From NCBI GenBank assembly GCA_023381645.1, contig JAMCRJ010000007.1, forward strand, positions 1 through 55,614: 55,614 nucleotides of DNA, in the 5' to 3' direction. Below the pieces are notes generated by a model. That model searched no databases. It had not been told where the DNA came from and worked only from the letters and a program-made list of their open reading frames with translations. The DNA is from Gammaproteobacteria bacterium (GTDB lineage Bacteria; Pseudomonadota; Gammaproteobacteria; Acidithiobacillales; Acidithiobacillaceae). The position numbers and the translations under genes are program-made. Shown one piece after another: positions 8,641-17,592 of the stretch. Positions within the stretch are counted from its first letter, which is position 1. Each line of letters begins with the position of its first letter.

Positions 8641-9133
8641 GCGGCTCCTCCCGAATGCCCGCAAGTGGGGCAGCAGGGGAATGTCCTGCTGCAGACGGAT
8701 TGGTGCCCAGTAGAAGTGCCGCACGGCCGTCCAGCAGCACGCGGCCCTGGCCCAGAACGGCGAAGCGGTATAATAGATTGTTTTTGTCGGCCAGCTTTTC
8801 AGCCGTAATCGTGAGGTCGCCGTCGATATCGTCGAGGCGCGATACGCGCAGGACAACGTTGCGCACACTGATGAGATAGCCTAATGGGGCCACGTGCCCC
8901 TCTCCGGTTGTGGGGCACAATAAGGCGCCATGTACGGCCATGGTCTGTGCCGCATATTCAATACCGCAGGCGGCACCGAGCCGCCCGTGGGCGCGTAGCG
9001 GCAACGTTTCCCATCGGTGGCTGGTGGCCGTGCAGGTAATGATGTTTTCGTTCCATCGCTCTACGGCATCGAGCAGATGCATGCCCCCCTGGTGCGGTAT
9101 TTGTCCTGCAATCCACCGGCGGTCTAGCTGCAT
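8633..9133 (-). CDS. ApeP-like 3-hydroxyacyl-ACP dehydratase
   Basis: The 166-residue hot-dog fold protein carries the ApeP-type motif PHQGGMHLLD near the N-terminus, where FabZ would have its catalytic histidine segment. A central AACGIEYAAQTMAVHG helix follows. ApeP is one of two dehydratases in the E. coli aryl polyene pathway and removes water to form the conjugated double bonds. It overlaps the chain-length factor gene upstream by ten bases and fabG downstream by eight, which implies strict co-translation. Confidence 0.85.
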   Translation of the reverse strand: MQLDRRWIAGQIPHQGGMHLLDAVERWNENIITCTATSHRWETLPLRAHGRLGAACGIEYAAQTMAVHGALLCPTTGEGHVAPLGYLISVRNVVLRVSRLDDIDGDLTITAEKLADKNNLLYRFAVLGQGRVLLDGRAALLLGTNPSAAGHSPAAPLAGIREEPHA

Positions 9134-9939
9134 GGTGCTACATCCACTGCCAAACGCGGAGGATTTACGTAATCCAGGACGACGCGCCCCGCTTCGCCTC
9201 TCGCTATGAGCTGAAGCAGAGGGAGGCAGCGTGCGGCAGGAATGGATTGGCGCAGGGTTTCAAGGGCATGGTCATTCATGGGTTGCACTGCGGCGTCCGT
9301 AAATAACGTATCGCCGCAAAAACTGAGTTGCGCAATCGTCTTTCCGGGATGTGGCGTGGTTGTCAGCAGCAGCGCCACGGCAAAAGTATCGGGAACCGGA
9401 CGGGCATCGTGCAGAGGCTGCGGGTAATCGCTATCACAGGCGATCAATAACACACGGTGTTGCTCGCTCCCCAACAGCATCACCGCTTCCAATAGTCCGG
9501 CAGCGAAGCTCCCATCATGGGCGCTGACCACGGAGGATGGAGTCATGGCACCCGCCGCAATACCCCAATAACCGGAAATGGCATTGTGTACGGAATTATG
9601 AAACTGGGTGGGAGAAATCATGGTGTCTCCCGACGCCAGCGCCGAACAGATGGCGTGGCAGATGCGGCCATCGCCCCCCGACGAAGCAAACACCGATGCC
9701 GGATCTGCGGGCCGTACGCCGGCCATGGCGCAGGCCTCATGGCCCACCTCCAGGGCAGCCATGACTCCCGGGCTGGCGCGGCGTCGCTCTGCCGCTGGCA
9801 ATGAGGCCGGTGGCGATAATACGGTTTTCTGCTTTTGGTAGGGCGTTTGTCCGGCAAGTATGGCTAAACCTTGCGGCCAGTCGGGGACGCCAGGGCCGAG
9901 CAGCCCTATACCTTCAAGGTATGCACTGAGCAATGTCAT
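9124..9939 (-). CDS. chain-length factor, ketosynthase-like (ApeC type)
   Basis: The protein has 271 residues and resembles the N-terminal half of a ketosynthase. The segment SPTQFHNSVHNAISGYWGIA is typical of the small KS-like partner in aryl polyene clusters. At the position of the active-site cysteine it reads VVSAHDGSFAAG (about 137-148), so it has no catalytic Cys. It should act as the non-catalytic partner of the ketosynthase encoded 12 bases upstream, setting chain length. Confidence 0.85.
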   Translation of the reverse strand: MTLLSAYLEGIGLLGPGVPDWPQGLAILAGQTPYQKQKTVLSPPASLPAAERRRASPGVMAALEVGHEACAMAGVRPADPASVFASSGGDGRICHAICSALASGDTMISPTQFHNSVHNAISGYWGIAAGAMTPSSVVSAHDGSFAAGLLEAVMLLGSEQHRVLLIACDSDYPQPLHDARPVPDTFAVALLLTTTPHPGKTIAQLSFCGDTLFTDAAVQPMNDHALETLRQSIPAARCLPLLQLIARGEAGRVVLDYVNPPRLAVDVAPCS

Positions 9940-9951
9940 GATGTCATTTCG

Positions 9952-11145
9952 CTAGGCAGAACGGCCAAAGACCAGACTGCAGTTGCTGCCACCAAAGCCG
10001 AAGGAATTGCTTAATATATGGGAAACCCTTTGCCGTTGGTTTGACATGAGATATTGAATACCAGTCGTGGTATCTCTCTGGCCGGCTTCCGGACCTGCTG
10101 GCATCAGGTCATGTTGGATGGCGACGGCACAGATGACGGCCTCCAGCGCTCCAGCAGCACCTAAGGTGTGGCCGGTAGCACCTTTGGTAGAGCTGCACGG
10201 TGTTGTGGCACCGAAGACTCCGGCTACTGCTTTGGCCTCGGACGAATCATTGTTGAAAGTGGCGGTGCCGTGCAGATTGATATAGTCAATACTTGCAGGG
10301 CTCAACCCGGCCGAAGACAGCGCCTGCTCCATGGCCATACGCGCTCCCAGTCCCTTGGGGTGGGGCGATGACATATGATAGGCATCGCTGGATTCACCCA
10401 CACCCAACAAAAGCACCGCATCGCCGTCGGGACTGTCCGGCACGCGCTCTAGCAGCAGATAGGCGGCGGCCTCGCCGAGGGAAATACCTTTACGATCGTC
10501 GCTGAACGGTCGACAGGGGCCGTCGGCCAGCAGCCCCAGCGAATGAAAACCGTAGAGGGTAGTCGCACATAATGAGTCTACGCCGCCGACTACGGCGGCA
10601 TCAATCAGCCCAGCGTCCAGCATACGTTTTGCCGAGGCGAGGACCTTGGCGCTGGAGGAGCAGGCGGAAGACACCGACATGGCCGGACCTTCGAGGCGCA
10701 ATTTGCGCCGGATGAAGTCGCTTAGAGAGTATGGGCTGTGGGTGGCGGCGTAGACAAAGTCCGCTGGCAGGCATCCGCTAACGGGGTCGCGGTGCCGAAA
10801 TGCCCATTCGGTCTGCAGAATGCCCGCGGTGCTGGTCCCCAGAAAAACGCCGATCCGCCTCCGGCCCCATTTGCTGGCGGCAGCATCCACTGCCTCGGCA
10901 AATCCGTCCTGGCGCAGGGCCAACTGCGCCAACCTATTGTTACGACAGTTGAACTCTCGCAGCCCCGGTTCTATTTCCTCATCGTCAACCGCATCCACTT
11001 CGCCGACCCAGGTGTTGATGTCGATATCCTGGAAGGCGCACTGCTTCAGCCCGCTTTGGCGATCAAGCAGTGCAGCAAGGGTTTGGTCCAGACCGCGTCC
11101 GATACAGCTTGTCGCAGTGAATCGTGATACGAGCACCGGTGGCAT
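9952..11145 (-). CDS. beta-ketoacyl-ACP synthase (ApeO type)
   Basis: This is a 397-residue KAS I/II enzyme with a complete Cys-His-His triad: C162 in SSACSSSAK, H292 in NLHGTAT, H326 in GATGHTLGAAG. It would condense malonyl-ACP with the growing aryl-polyene chain as a heterodimer with the chain-length factor. It is the first gene of a tight block KS-CLF-ApeP-FabG-antiporter. No Shine-Dalgarno is visible before ATG 11145; a TATAAT box lies only four bases upstream. Only one full ketosynthase is present, whereas some aryl polyene loci carry additional ones. Confidence 0.93.
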   Translation of the reverse strand: MPPVLVSRFTATSCIGRGLDQTLAALLDRQSGLKQCAFQDIDINTWVGEVDAVDDEEIEPGLREFNCRNNRLAQLALRQDGFAEAVDAAASKWGRRRIGVFLGTSTAGILQTEWAFRHRDPVSGCLPADFVYAATHSPYSLSDFIRRKLRLEGPAMSVSSACSSSAKVLASAKRMLDAGLIDAAVVGGVDSLCATTLYGFHSLGLLADGPCRPFSDDRKGISLGEAAAYLLLERVPDSPDGDAVLLLGVGESSDAYHMSSPHPKGLGARMAMEQALSSAGLSPASIDYINLHGTATFNNDSSEAKAVAGVFGATTPCSSTKGATGHTLGAAGALEAVICAVAIQHDLMPAGPEAGQRDTTTGIQYLMSNQRQRVSHILSNSFGFGGSNCSLVFGRSA

Positions 11146-11149
11146 GTGT

Positions 11150-11179
11150 ATTATAAATCATAATAATAGGTGATATGAA
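11150..11179 (-). promoter_or_regulatory. candidate promoter of the ketosynthase block
   Basis: On the minus strand TTCATA (11174-11179) is followed after 18 bases by a perfect TATAAT (11150-11155). The ketosynthase ATG begins only four bases downstream. If transcription starts in the usual place, the mRNA would be nearly or fully leaderless, which fits the lack of a ribosome site. The region 11180-11405 contains no convincing gene. Confidence 0.4.
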
Positions 11180-11405
11180 CATTGTGATTGGGCGACCGAT
11201 GAATGTCAAACCGAGCCCAGTGGCTGCCTGTAGGGACGGTGAGGTGCGCGTAGGTTTCTTTGCGGGGCGCCACTGCCTCAAAAGGACCTGGGCGAAGTTG
11301 CACCCTAGTCACGACGATCCGATACGAGCGTATGCAGGTGGCCCGGTAGGGAGGCACGGCGGCGCGGGTTGGTGGACCGCCTCCCCTGGGGGCAGTGTCC
11401 ACAGA

Positions 11406-11436
11406 TTGTGAACCAAGTAGCAATCTGGGGTAGAAT
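11406..11436 (+). promoter_or_regulatory. candidate promoter of the ACP gene
   Basis: TTGTGA (11406-11411) and TAGAAT (11431-11436) are spaced 19 bases apart, on the plus strand, with about 120 bases of leader to the ACP ATG. The core TCTGGGGTAGAATTA (11424-11438) recurs exactly at 18842-18856 on the minus strand, upstream of the small secreted protein that heads the minus-strand series. The two may be co-regulated. Confidence 0.4.
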
Positions 11437-11555
11437 TATTAAAGTGGAACCGGGCGGGCACCTCTGTCCTCCTGCTGGAGGCGCTGGATCGTACCGCCCA
11501 GGGCGTATCGCCACCTCATGCGCGATTAAACATAAAGCAATGGAGACTATCAAAT

Positions 11556-11822
11556 ATGTACAGCCTTACGCCCCAGGAACTGGAGTTAAGTGCTTTAATA
11601 ATAGCGGCACTGAATCTCCCCGTGGGTCCGCAGGACATTGATCCTGAAGCACCATTATATGGTGGAACATTGGGACTTGATTCCATTGATATTCTGGAGA
11701 TATCCATGGTCATAGGAAAAAAATACGGATTAATAATATCAAGCGACAATGACAGCAAGGTGGAAATATTTAGTTGTTTGCGCAATCTCTGCACTTATGT
11801 GCAGGCGCATAGGTCCAACTAG
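11556..11822 (+). CDS. acyl carrier protein
   Basis: The 88-residue ACP carries the phosphopantetheine attachment motif GLDSID, with Ser43 as the expected carrier residue. GGAGA lies nine bases before ATG 11556. It would hold the aryl starter and the growing chain. Unlike the rest of the elongation genes it lies on the plus strand, diverging from the ketosynthase gene and converging on the MMPL gene. It is the only ACP in the window, whereas E. coli-type aryl polyene clusters have two and the Xanthomonas cluster one. Confidence 0.9.
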   Translation: MYSLTPQELELSALIIAALNLPVGPQDIDPEAPLYGGTLGLDSIDILEISMVIGKKYGLIISSDNDSKVEIFSCLRNLCTYVQAHRSN

Positions 11823-11894
11823 AAAATCCTTTCCGCGCACGCCGTAAGCGGGAGCACCTGGCGGTTGGTCCGGGGCGCTTTGGGAAGCTAGGGA

Positions 11895-14249
11895 TCAAGC
11901 GGTCGTGTGTTGGGAAAAACTGGCGGAGAATAACAATGCCAGAACAACGCCCGGCGCGACGGCGGCACCGATGGCCTGTAGTACTGGGACCCCGGAAAAA
12001 GCGAGTGGCCCAAATCCCATGATGGTGGTGATGTTGGCGATGACCAGGGAGGCGAGCGTACGCGGCGCGATCTCCCCGTGGACCTGCCTGTCGCCCTGGT
12101 CAAAAAAGAGTGCGTAGTTTGATCCGATGGCGACAATCAGCATCAGCCCGATCAGATTCATAATATTTAGTTCATAACCGAGCAATACAAGTCCGGCGGA
12201 TACCGTCAGGACGGCCGCAATCAACGGTAGCAGTATCCTGAAGACGCGCATCGGGGAGCGCATTACGAACAATAACAGCAAGGCAATGAGGGCGACACCG
12301 GATAATGACAGTTTAATCCCATTTATCAGATAATTTTTATACAATTGATTCGATGTGCCGGACAAGTCGATGAGCATGGCACCCGTGATATGGTGCCGGA
12401 CAAGGCTGGCGCGCACGCGCTGCGCGTCCACTATGCCTGAAGCCGGTGCTTTGAGCGGTAGAATGGCGTCCCATCCGTTGCCGTGGCGGATAAGCATGCT
12501 GTTTACCACCATCTCGATACTGGTGCCGCGCAGGTCGGCAAGGGTTAGGGGCGTGCGCGTGCGCTGCGCCTCGGATTCCTTGATGAATGGCGTGAACAGG
12601 GAAGCTCTTACCGGTAGCCCAAGCAGGGCTTCACGCAAACGTCTTTCCAGCACATCTTTTGGTGGGATTGCCGCTTGCCGCTCCTGTTGCAATGTGACGC
12701 TCGGCAGGTACCGGGCGGGACTCTCATAGCCGGCAATGACGTGATTTTCTACCAACCCCTGTAGCGCATTGCCGGTCTTTTCGGCCGCAGCCAACGCAGC
12801 GTTGACGGTGGGTGCGGAAACGACGACCAGATAACCGCCGTCGGATACACCCAAGTCAGCACGCATTTGCGTATAGAGTCGTTGCGCTGCCGCCGGAACG
12901 GGGCTCAGCGCAGACAGGTCGTAGTTCCAAATCTTGTCGCGATGGCTGACGAGCACGGCGCTCGCCGCTATCAGTAGCAACACGACGCCAGGCCGCAGGG
13001 TGGAAAGAGTTCGTGTCAAGCGAAGCAGATATTCGCCAATACTGCTTAAATCCCGTGATTTAAAATTGCCAGGCAGCAGGGCTGGTAATACCAGTCGGGT
13101 AACAATTGCCGCAGTGAGAAGCCCGGCAATTGCATAAAGGCCGAGTTGTGCCAGCCCCGGCAAGTTCGAAAATAGCAGGCTGGCAAATCCGATGATCGAA
13201 GTGAGTACCCCTAATCTGATGGTCGGCCAGTACTTGCGTATCCATTCTTCACTACCTGTTGCGGATTGTCCAGACTGCACAAAAAAATAAATGGAATAAT
13301 CTACCGCTTCGCCAATTAACGCCGTTCCAAACCCCAGAGTGATATCGTAGACAACAGAGAAGCCCAGCGCTACTGCGGAAATTCCGATGATTACCCCGGA
13401 AAATACTGGTATGAGACCCAGAATAAGCACGATACCGGAGCGGTATACGAGCAATAACAGTATAATTATAAGCGTTATACTGATGGTAGACATCAACTCG
13501 GCTGCATGGACGATGGCGTCGCGGGAGGCCACCGAAATCACCCCGACGCCGGTCATCCTCAAGGTCGTGTTCGCGGCTACGGACCCCGCTTCCGACTTCG
13601 CAACGGCGAATGCCGTCTGTATGTCGTTGATCGCTGCCTGCTGGGCATTCATAGCGGAACCGGAAGCTCGGGTTTGCGCCAATATCAAGACACTTTTGCC
13701 GGAACGCGAGGACCACACTCCGTCGCGGGTCACCGGTCTCGCCCCGCTTCCCATGGATTGGATCATCTGCACTGTTGCCCCGGTAGGATCACCAGGGAGC
13801 AGCGACTGAACCATCTCTCCGCCTGGAGTGGCCAACATATCGATGGAATCGGCAATGGCGTTGTGTAGTCCGGCAACTGTAAAAAGTGTCGGGTTGACGG
13901 TGGGGCTCAACAAATAACGATGAGAAAAAATATATTGAAATATTCTGGTATCACCATTGCTGCTGCCATTGTTGATGGATAAAAATGCGGTGTTACCCTG
14001 AAGCTTCCGGACCAGTTCATTGGAGAGCTTGGCGCGTATGGCAGCATCACCGCCATCAATGCTGATCATAATTTGGCGTGATAGGATGCCCTGACGTAAT
14101 TGTTCGTTCAGGATCGCCTGCTGCGTGGTGGGTGACCGGGGCAGGAATTCCGAAAGACTTGCTGTGAATTTGGTGGTGCTGATCAATAAGCCACCGATAA
14201 GCAAAATAGCCAGCCATGTTGCAATGATGAAAACGCGGTTTTTCCTCAC
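11895..14249 (-). CDS. MMPL/RND-type exporter of the aryl polyene locus
   Basis: This is a 784-residue membrane protein with a duplicated RND topology: an N-terminal membrane helix (about 7-26), a periplasmic loop, a cluster of five to six helices (about 245-395), a second single helix and loop, and a final helix cluster after about residue 640. It belongs to the MMPL exporters found in aryl polyene loci, which probably move the lipid-linked pigment across the inner membrane. It starts at GTG 14249, overlapping the LolA-like stop (GTGA). The last bases converge on the ACP gene. Confidence 0.88.
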   Translation of the reverse strand: MRKNRVFIIATWLAILLIGGLLISTTKFTASLSEFLPRSPTTQQAILNEQLRQGILSRQIMISIDGGDAAIRAKLSNELVRKLQGNTAFLSINNGSSNGDTRIFQYIFSHRYLLSPTVNPTLFTVAGLHNAIADSIDMLATPGGEMVQSLLPGDPTGATVQMIQSMGSGARPVTRDGVWSSRSGKSVLILAQTRASGSAMNAQQAAINDIQTAFAVAKSEAGSVAANTTLRMTGVGVISVASRDAIVHAAELMSTISITLIIILLLLVYRSGIVLILGLIPVFSGVIIGISAVALGFSVVYDITLGFGTALIGEAVDYSIYFFVQSGQSATGSEEWIRKYWPTIRLGVLTSIIGFASLLFSNLPGLAQLGLYAIAGLLTAAIVTRLVLPALLPGNFKSRDLSSIGEYLLRLTRTLSTLRPGVVLLLIAASAVLVSHRDKIWNYDLSALSPVPAAAQRLYTQMRADLGVSDGGYLVVVSAPTVNAALAAAEKTGNALQGLVENHVIAGYESPARYLPSVTLQQERQAAIPPKDVLERRLREALLGLPVRASLFTPFIKESEAQRTRTPLTLADLRGTSIEMVVNSMLIRHGNGWDAILPLKAPASGIVDAQRVRASLVRHHITGAMLIDLSGTSNQLYKNYLINGIKLSLSGVALIALLLLFVMRSPMRVFRILLPLIAAVLTVSAGLVLLGYELNIMNLIGLMLIVAIGSNYALFFDQGDRQVHGEIAPRTLASLVIANITTIMGFGPLAFSGVPVLQAIGAAVAPGVVLALLFSASFSQHTTA

Positions 14250-14959
14250 GGCGTAGGTGACTTGGTGATGGTGATCAGGGAACGATCGCGATTCGTTTTC
14301 AATGTTTCGATGCTGGTTACCGTATCGTTGCTACCGTTGACTTGAATATATTGAACCATGTCCGCCAACTTTTTTTGTCTGGGCACCATCGTCAGGGTCC
14401 ATTTGCCCTCGCTGCCGTTCAAAGAAAGACGAAAGAATTGCTCCAGCATCTGCTGGTTCCCGGTCAATGTACCACGTATGCTATCGATAAACGCCAGTAA
14501 TTCCGGATGATCCTGCAGGTGGATATTCTGGTGGTCGATGGTGAGCACGTCGCCTTGTACGAGCATAACCTCATTTTTTGGCTTGAGGGTGTGCATCTCC
14601 AAGCTATCCGGGGCTATGAAACGTAGTCTGCCGGATGATTCTATGGGTTTTTCCAGCATGGTCAGGAATTTTTCCTCGACGAATGTGGCGCGCCCGGGTT
14701 GGGTATGTGCCAAGGACTGCATCAGATGATCGATATTCCATTCCGATGCCTGAGCTGCAGCCGTCAGCATCGTACTTAGGCCCAGGAGCATCAGCAGGAT
14801 CGCCGCCCCGGAATGGAAGGAGGTCCGGCCAGAAGTTGCGACGAGTGGGGGTGTGCTGCGTGATGTCGCCTGGTCCTTAAGAAACGCCTTTTCCAGATGT
14901 GCCACGAGTATTCCTACCCAGGTATCCAGCAGTTGCGGGAGCACTTTAGATATGGCCAT
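14246..14959 (-). CDS. LolA-like outer-membrane lipoprotein carrier
   Basis: From about residue 70 the protein reads like the LolA/LolB fold of pigment clusters: HTQPGRATFVEEKFL, then SSGRLRFIAPDSLEM and later MVLVQGD-type strands. A signal-like hydrophobic stretch with an AQA-type cleavage site sits at about 50-72, unusually far from the N-terminus. The first 50 residues (MAISKVLPQLLDTWVG and onward) are not part of a normal LolA. However, AGGGAG lies close upstream of ATG 14959, which supports that start. It likely shuttles the polyene lipid to the outer membrane together with the MMPL protein. Confidence 0.75.
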   Translation of the reverse strand: MAISKVLPQLLDTWVGILVAHLEKAFLKDQATSRSTPPLVATSGRTSFHSGAAILLMLLGLSTMLTAAAQASEWNIDHLMQSLAHTQPGRATFVEEKFLTMLEKPIESSGRLRFIAPDSLEMHTLKPKNEVMLVQGDVLTIDHQNIHLQDHPELLAFIDSIRGTLTGNQQMLEQFFRLSLNGSEGKWTLTMVPRQKKLADMVQYIQVNGSNDTVTSIETLKTNRDRSLITITKSPTP

Positions 14960-14976
14960 CAGACTACTCCCTAACC

Positions 14977-15897
14977 TTATTGCCAGAAGTCAAAAAAATT
15001 AAACCAGTTATAAGGTGCCATATGACAATACTTATCCAACAGGCGGACGTACTTTTCCATCGCCCGGTGCATGACTGCTTCCCGCTCGTCTCGTTCGACC
15101 TCAGTGAAATCAGCCAATTGTTCAAGAAAAATTTCATATTTCCCCGGTCCGGTATGCAGCCCGACCATAAAGAAAATCGGTCTGCGCAAGATCACCGCCA
15201 TCCGGAAGGGCCCGCTGGGCCAAAAGGCGGGCTTGCCCAAAAAGGTAATGGACTGCACCTTCTCCTTACCAAAAGAGCGATCACCCAGCAGACCAACCAA
15301 TGCGCCGTTTTCCAGTTCTTCTTGAACGCGGATCATCGAATCCATACGGCCAGGGGGTATGATATTTTGTTCGGCCATCGGATTGATGGCTGAAAGCATC
15401 GCATTTAAACGCTGGGCGTTTTGCTCATACATCACCATGACCACGCGGGGACCAAGGTGCCGCTGGCCAACGCCCCTTAGCACCTCAAAACTGCCGAGAT
15501 GTGCCCCAAGAAGCAATATCCCTTGTCCGGCGGTAACGGCCGTGTCGATAGCCTCTGGCTGGTGTACATGTATGTCAAAGAGATCGAAACGATTGTTGAG
15601 CAAATCAATGCGGTCATGGATCGTTGCGGAGAATGTTAGAAAATGATGATATATATGCCAGATATGTGCGGGTTGGCCGAGCACCCGCGTGAGGTACGCT
15701 CGAGATGATCGTCTGGCCGTTGGCGCAAACAAGAGAAAGTATCCGGCGATCAGATGCAATATAACACGGGCCTGGCGGCGGCCTAGCTTCATGGAAATCC
15801 AGGTGATTACCCGTAGCATGGCCATGCTTCCGCGCTCCGGATACTGTGCCCAGGACGGCTGGTTAGGGGGTATGGACGCCTGGTCTGTGGGGAGCAT
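14977..15897 (-). CDS. lysophospholipid acyltransferase family protein (LpxL/HtrB-like)
   Basis: The 306-residue protein has the LpxL/HtrB acyltransferase architecture: an N-terminal WAQYPERGS segment, a membrane helix, the HxxxxE-type catalytic motif HLGSFE, and a conserved LGDRSF block. Aryl polyene clusters contain such an enzyme besides the PlsC type, and it may add a fatty acid to the lipid anchor. Its ATG overlaps the stop of the ApeI-like gene (TGATG), so expression is coupled. Confidence 0.87.
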   Translation of the reverse strand: MLPTDQASIPPNQPSWAQYPERGSMAMLRVITWISMKLGRRQARVILHLIAGYFLLFAPTARRSSRAYLTRVLGQPAHIWHIYHHFLTFSATIHDRIDLLNNRFDLFDIHVHQPEAIDTAVTAGQGILLLGAHLGSFEVLRGVGQRHLGPRVVMVMYEQNAQRLNAMLSAINPMAEQNIIPPGRMDSMIRVQEELENGALVGLLGDRSFGKEKVQSITFLGKPAFWPSGPFRMAVILRRPIFFMVGLHTGPGKYEIFLEQLADFTEVERDEREAVMHRAMEKYVRLLDKYCHMAPYNWFNFFDFWQ

Positions 15898-16217
15898 CAG
15901 CAGGTTGAGGTCTTTGCGGCAGGAGATAGATCACCAGCGGCTATCCTGCGGTTATTCGCGTGGATCTCAAAGGCGATGGACGCATCTGCTCTTGTATCGA
16001 AACATAGTGTCAGCACCTCCCCGGGGGATGCAGGGCTGTAAAATTTGGCCATGGTAATATGGCCTCCTGTCATCATCGCTTGCCCAGTCGTAGACTCCAC
16101 CATATGAATGACCTCGTCAATAAGCATTACGCCGGGAACGATGGGATGCCCCGGGAAATGACCAGCGAAGACCGGATGTTGCGCCGGGATGCTGAAGAAA
16201 ACTTCATGGTGTGCCAG
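15897..16217 (-). CDS. ApeI-like 3-hydroxyacyl-ACP dehydratase
   Basis: This FabA/FabZ hot-dog protein has the catalytic block HPVFAGHFPGHPIVPGVML near its N-terminus. ApeI is the second dehydratase of the pathway. The homologous part begins at about LAHHEVFF, where no ATG, GTG or TTG exists. The best ribosome site, GAGGAG, lies seven bases before a CTG at 16217, which I take as the start (106 residues). ATGs at 16307 or 16382 would give an unrelated N-terminal extension overlapping the ligase gene by 100 bases or more. Non-canonical initiation is therefore likely but unproven. Confidence 0.78.
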   Translation of the reverse strand: MAHHEVFFSIPAQHPVFAGHFPGHPIVPGVMLIDEVIHMVESTTGQAMMTGGHITMAKFYSPASPGEVLTLCFDTRADASIAFEIHANNRRIAAGDLSPAAKTSTC

Positions 16218-17565
16218 GATTGTTCTCCTCTTTATGATGGTGCGCCGTGACCAGCAACTGAAGCGCTTCGCGCGGTAATTTTCCGGTATTATTACGCGGT
16301 AGCGCATCCACAATCCGTAATGGCCGGGGAAGAAATGCCGGATCGATGCGCTCACGCAGCTTGGCGTAAATCGAATGAGCATCTACTCCCGGTGCCACAA
16401 CAAATGCAATCAAGCGCTTTACGCTGCCCGCCGCACCGTCGTCGGGCATAAAAAATACACCATCCTGTACTTCTGGGATGGAATTAAGCTGATGGTTTAG
16501 ATAAGCCAGAGAGCTGCGTTTGCCCGCTATATTGACAAGGTCAGCGGTTCGGCCATGAAGAAGAAAACGCTCATCGTTAATAATCTCCAGTCTGTCGCTG
16601 AGTTCCGTTGCTTGTTCCACATGCCCACCGCTTGCCCACACGCGCCCAAGTTGCGACGTCAAGCGCAGTTCCGGCAATAACGACCATTCATCGGTTTCTG
16701 CACTGCGCCGGGTGGCAATCTGGCCCGTTTCAGTGGACCCGTAGATTTCTTGCAGAGGGGCATCGAAGCAGGTTTCCGCCTCTCTTGCCAGGTCTTGGGT
16801 CAATGGAGCCGTAGCGGAAATCAACAAGTCGGCAGGTGGCAAAGGAGAACCCATACCCAGTAAAGCGCGGAGGTGAATTGGCGTGCTCACCAGCAATCGT
16901 GGGCGTGGCAGCAATGAAAGTTCAGCGCAAATATCCGCAGGGAAAAAATATTGCGGCGCACTGAGGGTACCTCCACATTGTAAAACGATCAGTATGGTTG
17001 ATTCGAAGCCGTACATATGCTGTGGTGGAACGGTACCAAGCACCGCATGGGTACGGCCATCAAGTAAGCCCAGACGCTGGGCTTCGGTGCGGACGCTTCC
17101 TACCAGCGCGCCCCAGGTTTTCAGATGGGGAATCGGGCTTCCGGTGGATCCGGAAGTGAATACATAACTTACCGGTAGGGTTTCCGGAAGGAGGGGGATG
17201 GGCAGATTGTGATTTGCCGCCGGTACGGGAGGTCCTTCAGGTAAGGAAAGTTGCGGTAGATCTATATCGTTGTCACCCTCGCTGAGGCAAAACACATCCG
17301 GAGCGAAGCGGACCATCTGGCTGACGGTTTCGTGTGTATATGTAGACGGCAACAGGCTTATTTTATTGGCAGTCATGGCCGCAGCAAGACCTACCATGAA
17401 GCGGTAACGGTCACGGCAAATGTTAAGAACATGTTTCCCGGGAAGAAGTATGGCACGAAGCCGTGCTACATCCGCTAAGAATTGATGCACGGTAATCGCT
17501 TCGCCATGACGAAATGCTACGATATCGCTCGCGGATTGATGGGTCATCAAGGGGAGGCGGTTCAT
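16204..17565 (-). CDS. AMP-binding acyl-ACP/CoA ligase for hydroxybenzoate
   Basis: This is a 453-residue member of the adenylate-forming superfamily. The ATP-binding motif is FTSGSTGSPIPHLKTW, followed by QEIYGSTETG, LHGRTADLVNIAGKR and the C-terminal lysine segment RNNTGKLPR. In aryl polyene and xanthomonadin clusters this class (ApeH/XanL) activates hydroxybenzoate and loads it on the ACP. It fits the chorismatase encoded in the opposite operon. The stop overlaps the ApeI-like gene. No clear ribosome site precedes ATG 17565. Confidence 0.88.
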   Translation of the reverse strand: MNRLPLMTHQSASDIVAFRHGEAITVHQFLADVARLRAILLPGKHVLNICRDRYRFMVGLAAAMTANKISLLPSTYTHETVSQMVRFAPDVFCLSEGDNDIDLPQLSLPEGPPVPAANHNLPIPLLPETLPVSYVFTSGSTGSPIPHLKTWGALVGSVRTEAQRLGLLDGRTHAVLGTVPPQHMYGFESTILIVLQCGGTLSAPQYFFPADICAELSLLPRPRLLVSTPIHLRALLGMGSPLPPADLLISATAPLTQDLAREAETCFDAPLQEIYGSTETGQIATRRSAETDEWSLLPELRLTSQLGRVWASGGHVEQATELSDRLEIINDERFLLHGRTADLVNIAGKRSSLAYLNHQLNSIPEVQDGVFFMPDDGAAGSVKRLIAFVVAPGVDAHSIYAKLRERIDPAFLPRPLRIVDALPRNNTGKLPREALQLLVTAHHHKEENNPGTP

Positions 17566-17592
17566 GGCCGGAGGTTGCCCATTGACTGAATG

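Noticed and set aside
8293..8808. Plus-strand open frame across fabG and the ApeP-like gene
   Set aside because: It is antisense to two convincing genes with intact catalytic motifs and shows no family resemblance.
11175..11411. Possible 78-residue protein between the ketosynthase and ACP genes
   Set aside because: Poor ribosome site, no family, and it occupies promoter DNA of both flanking genes.
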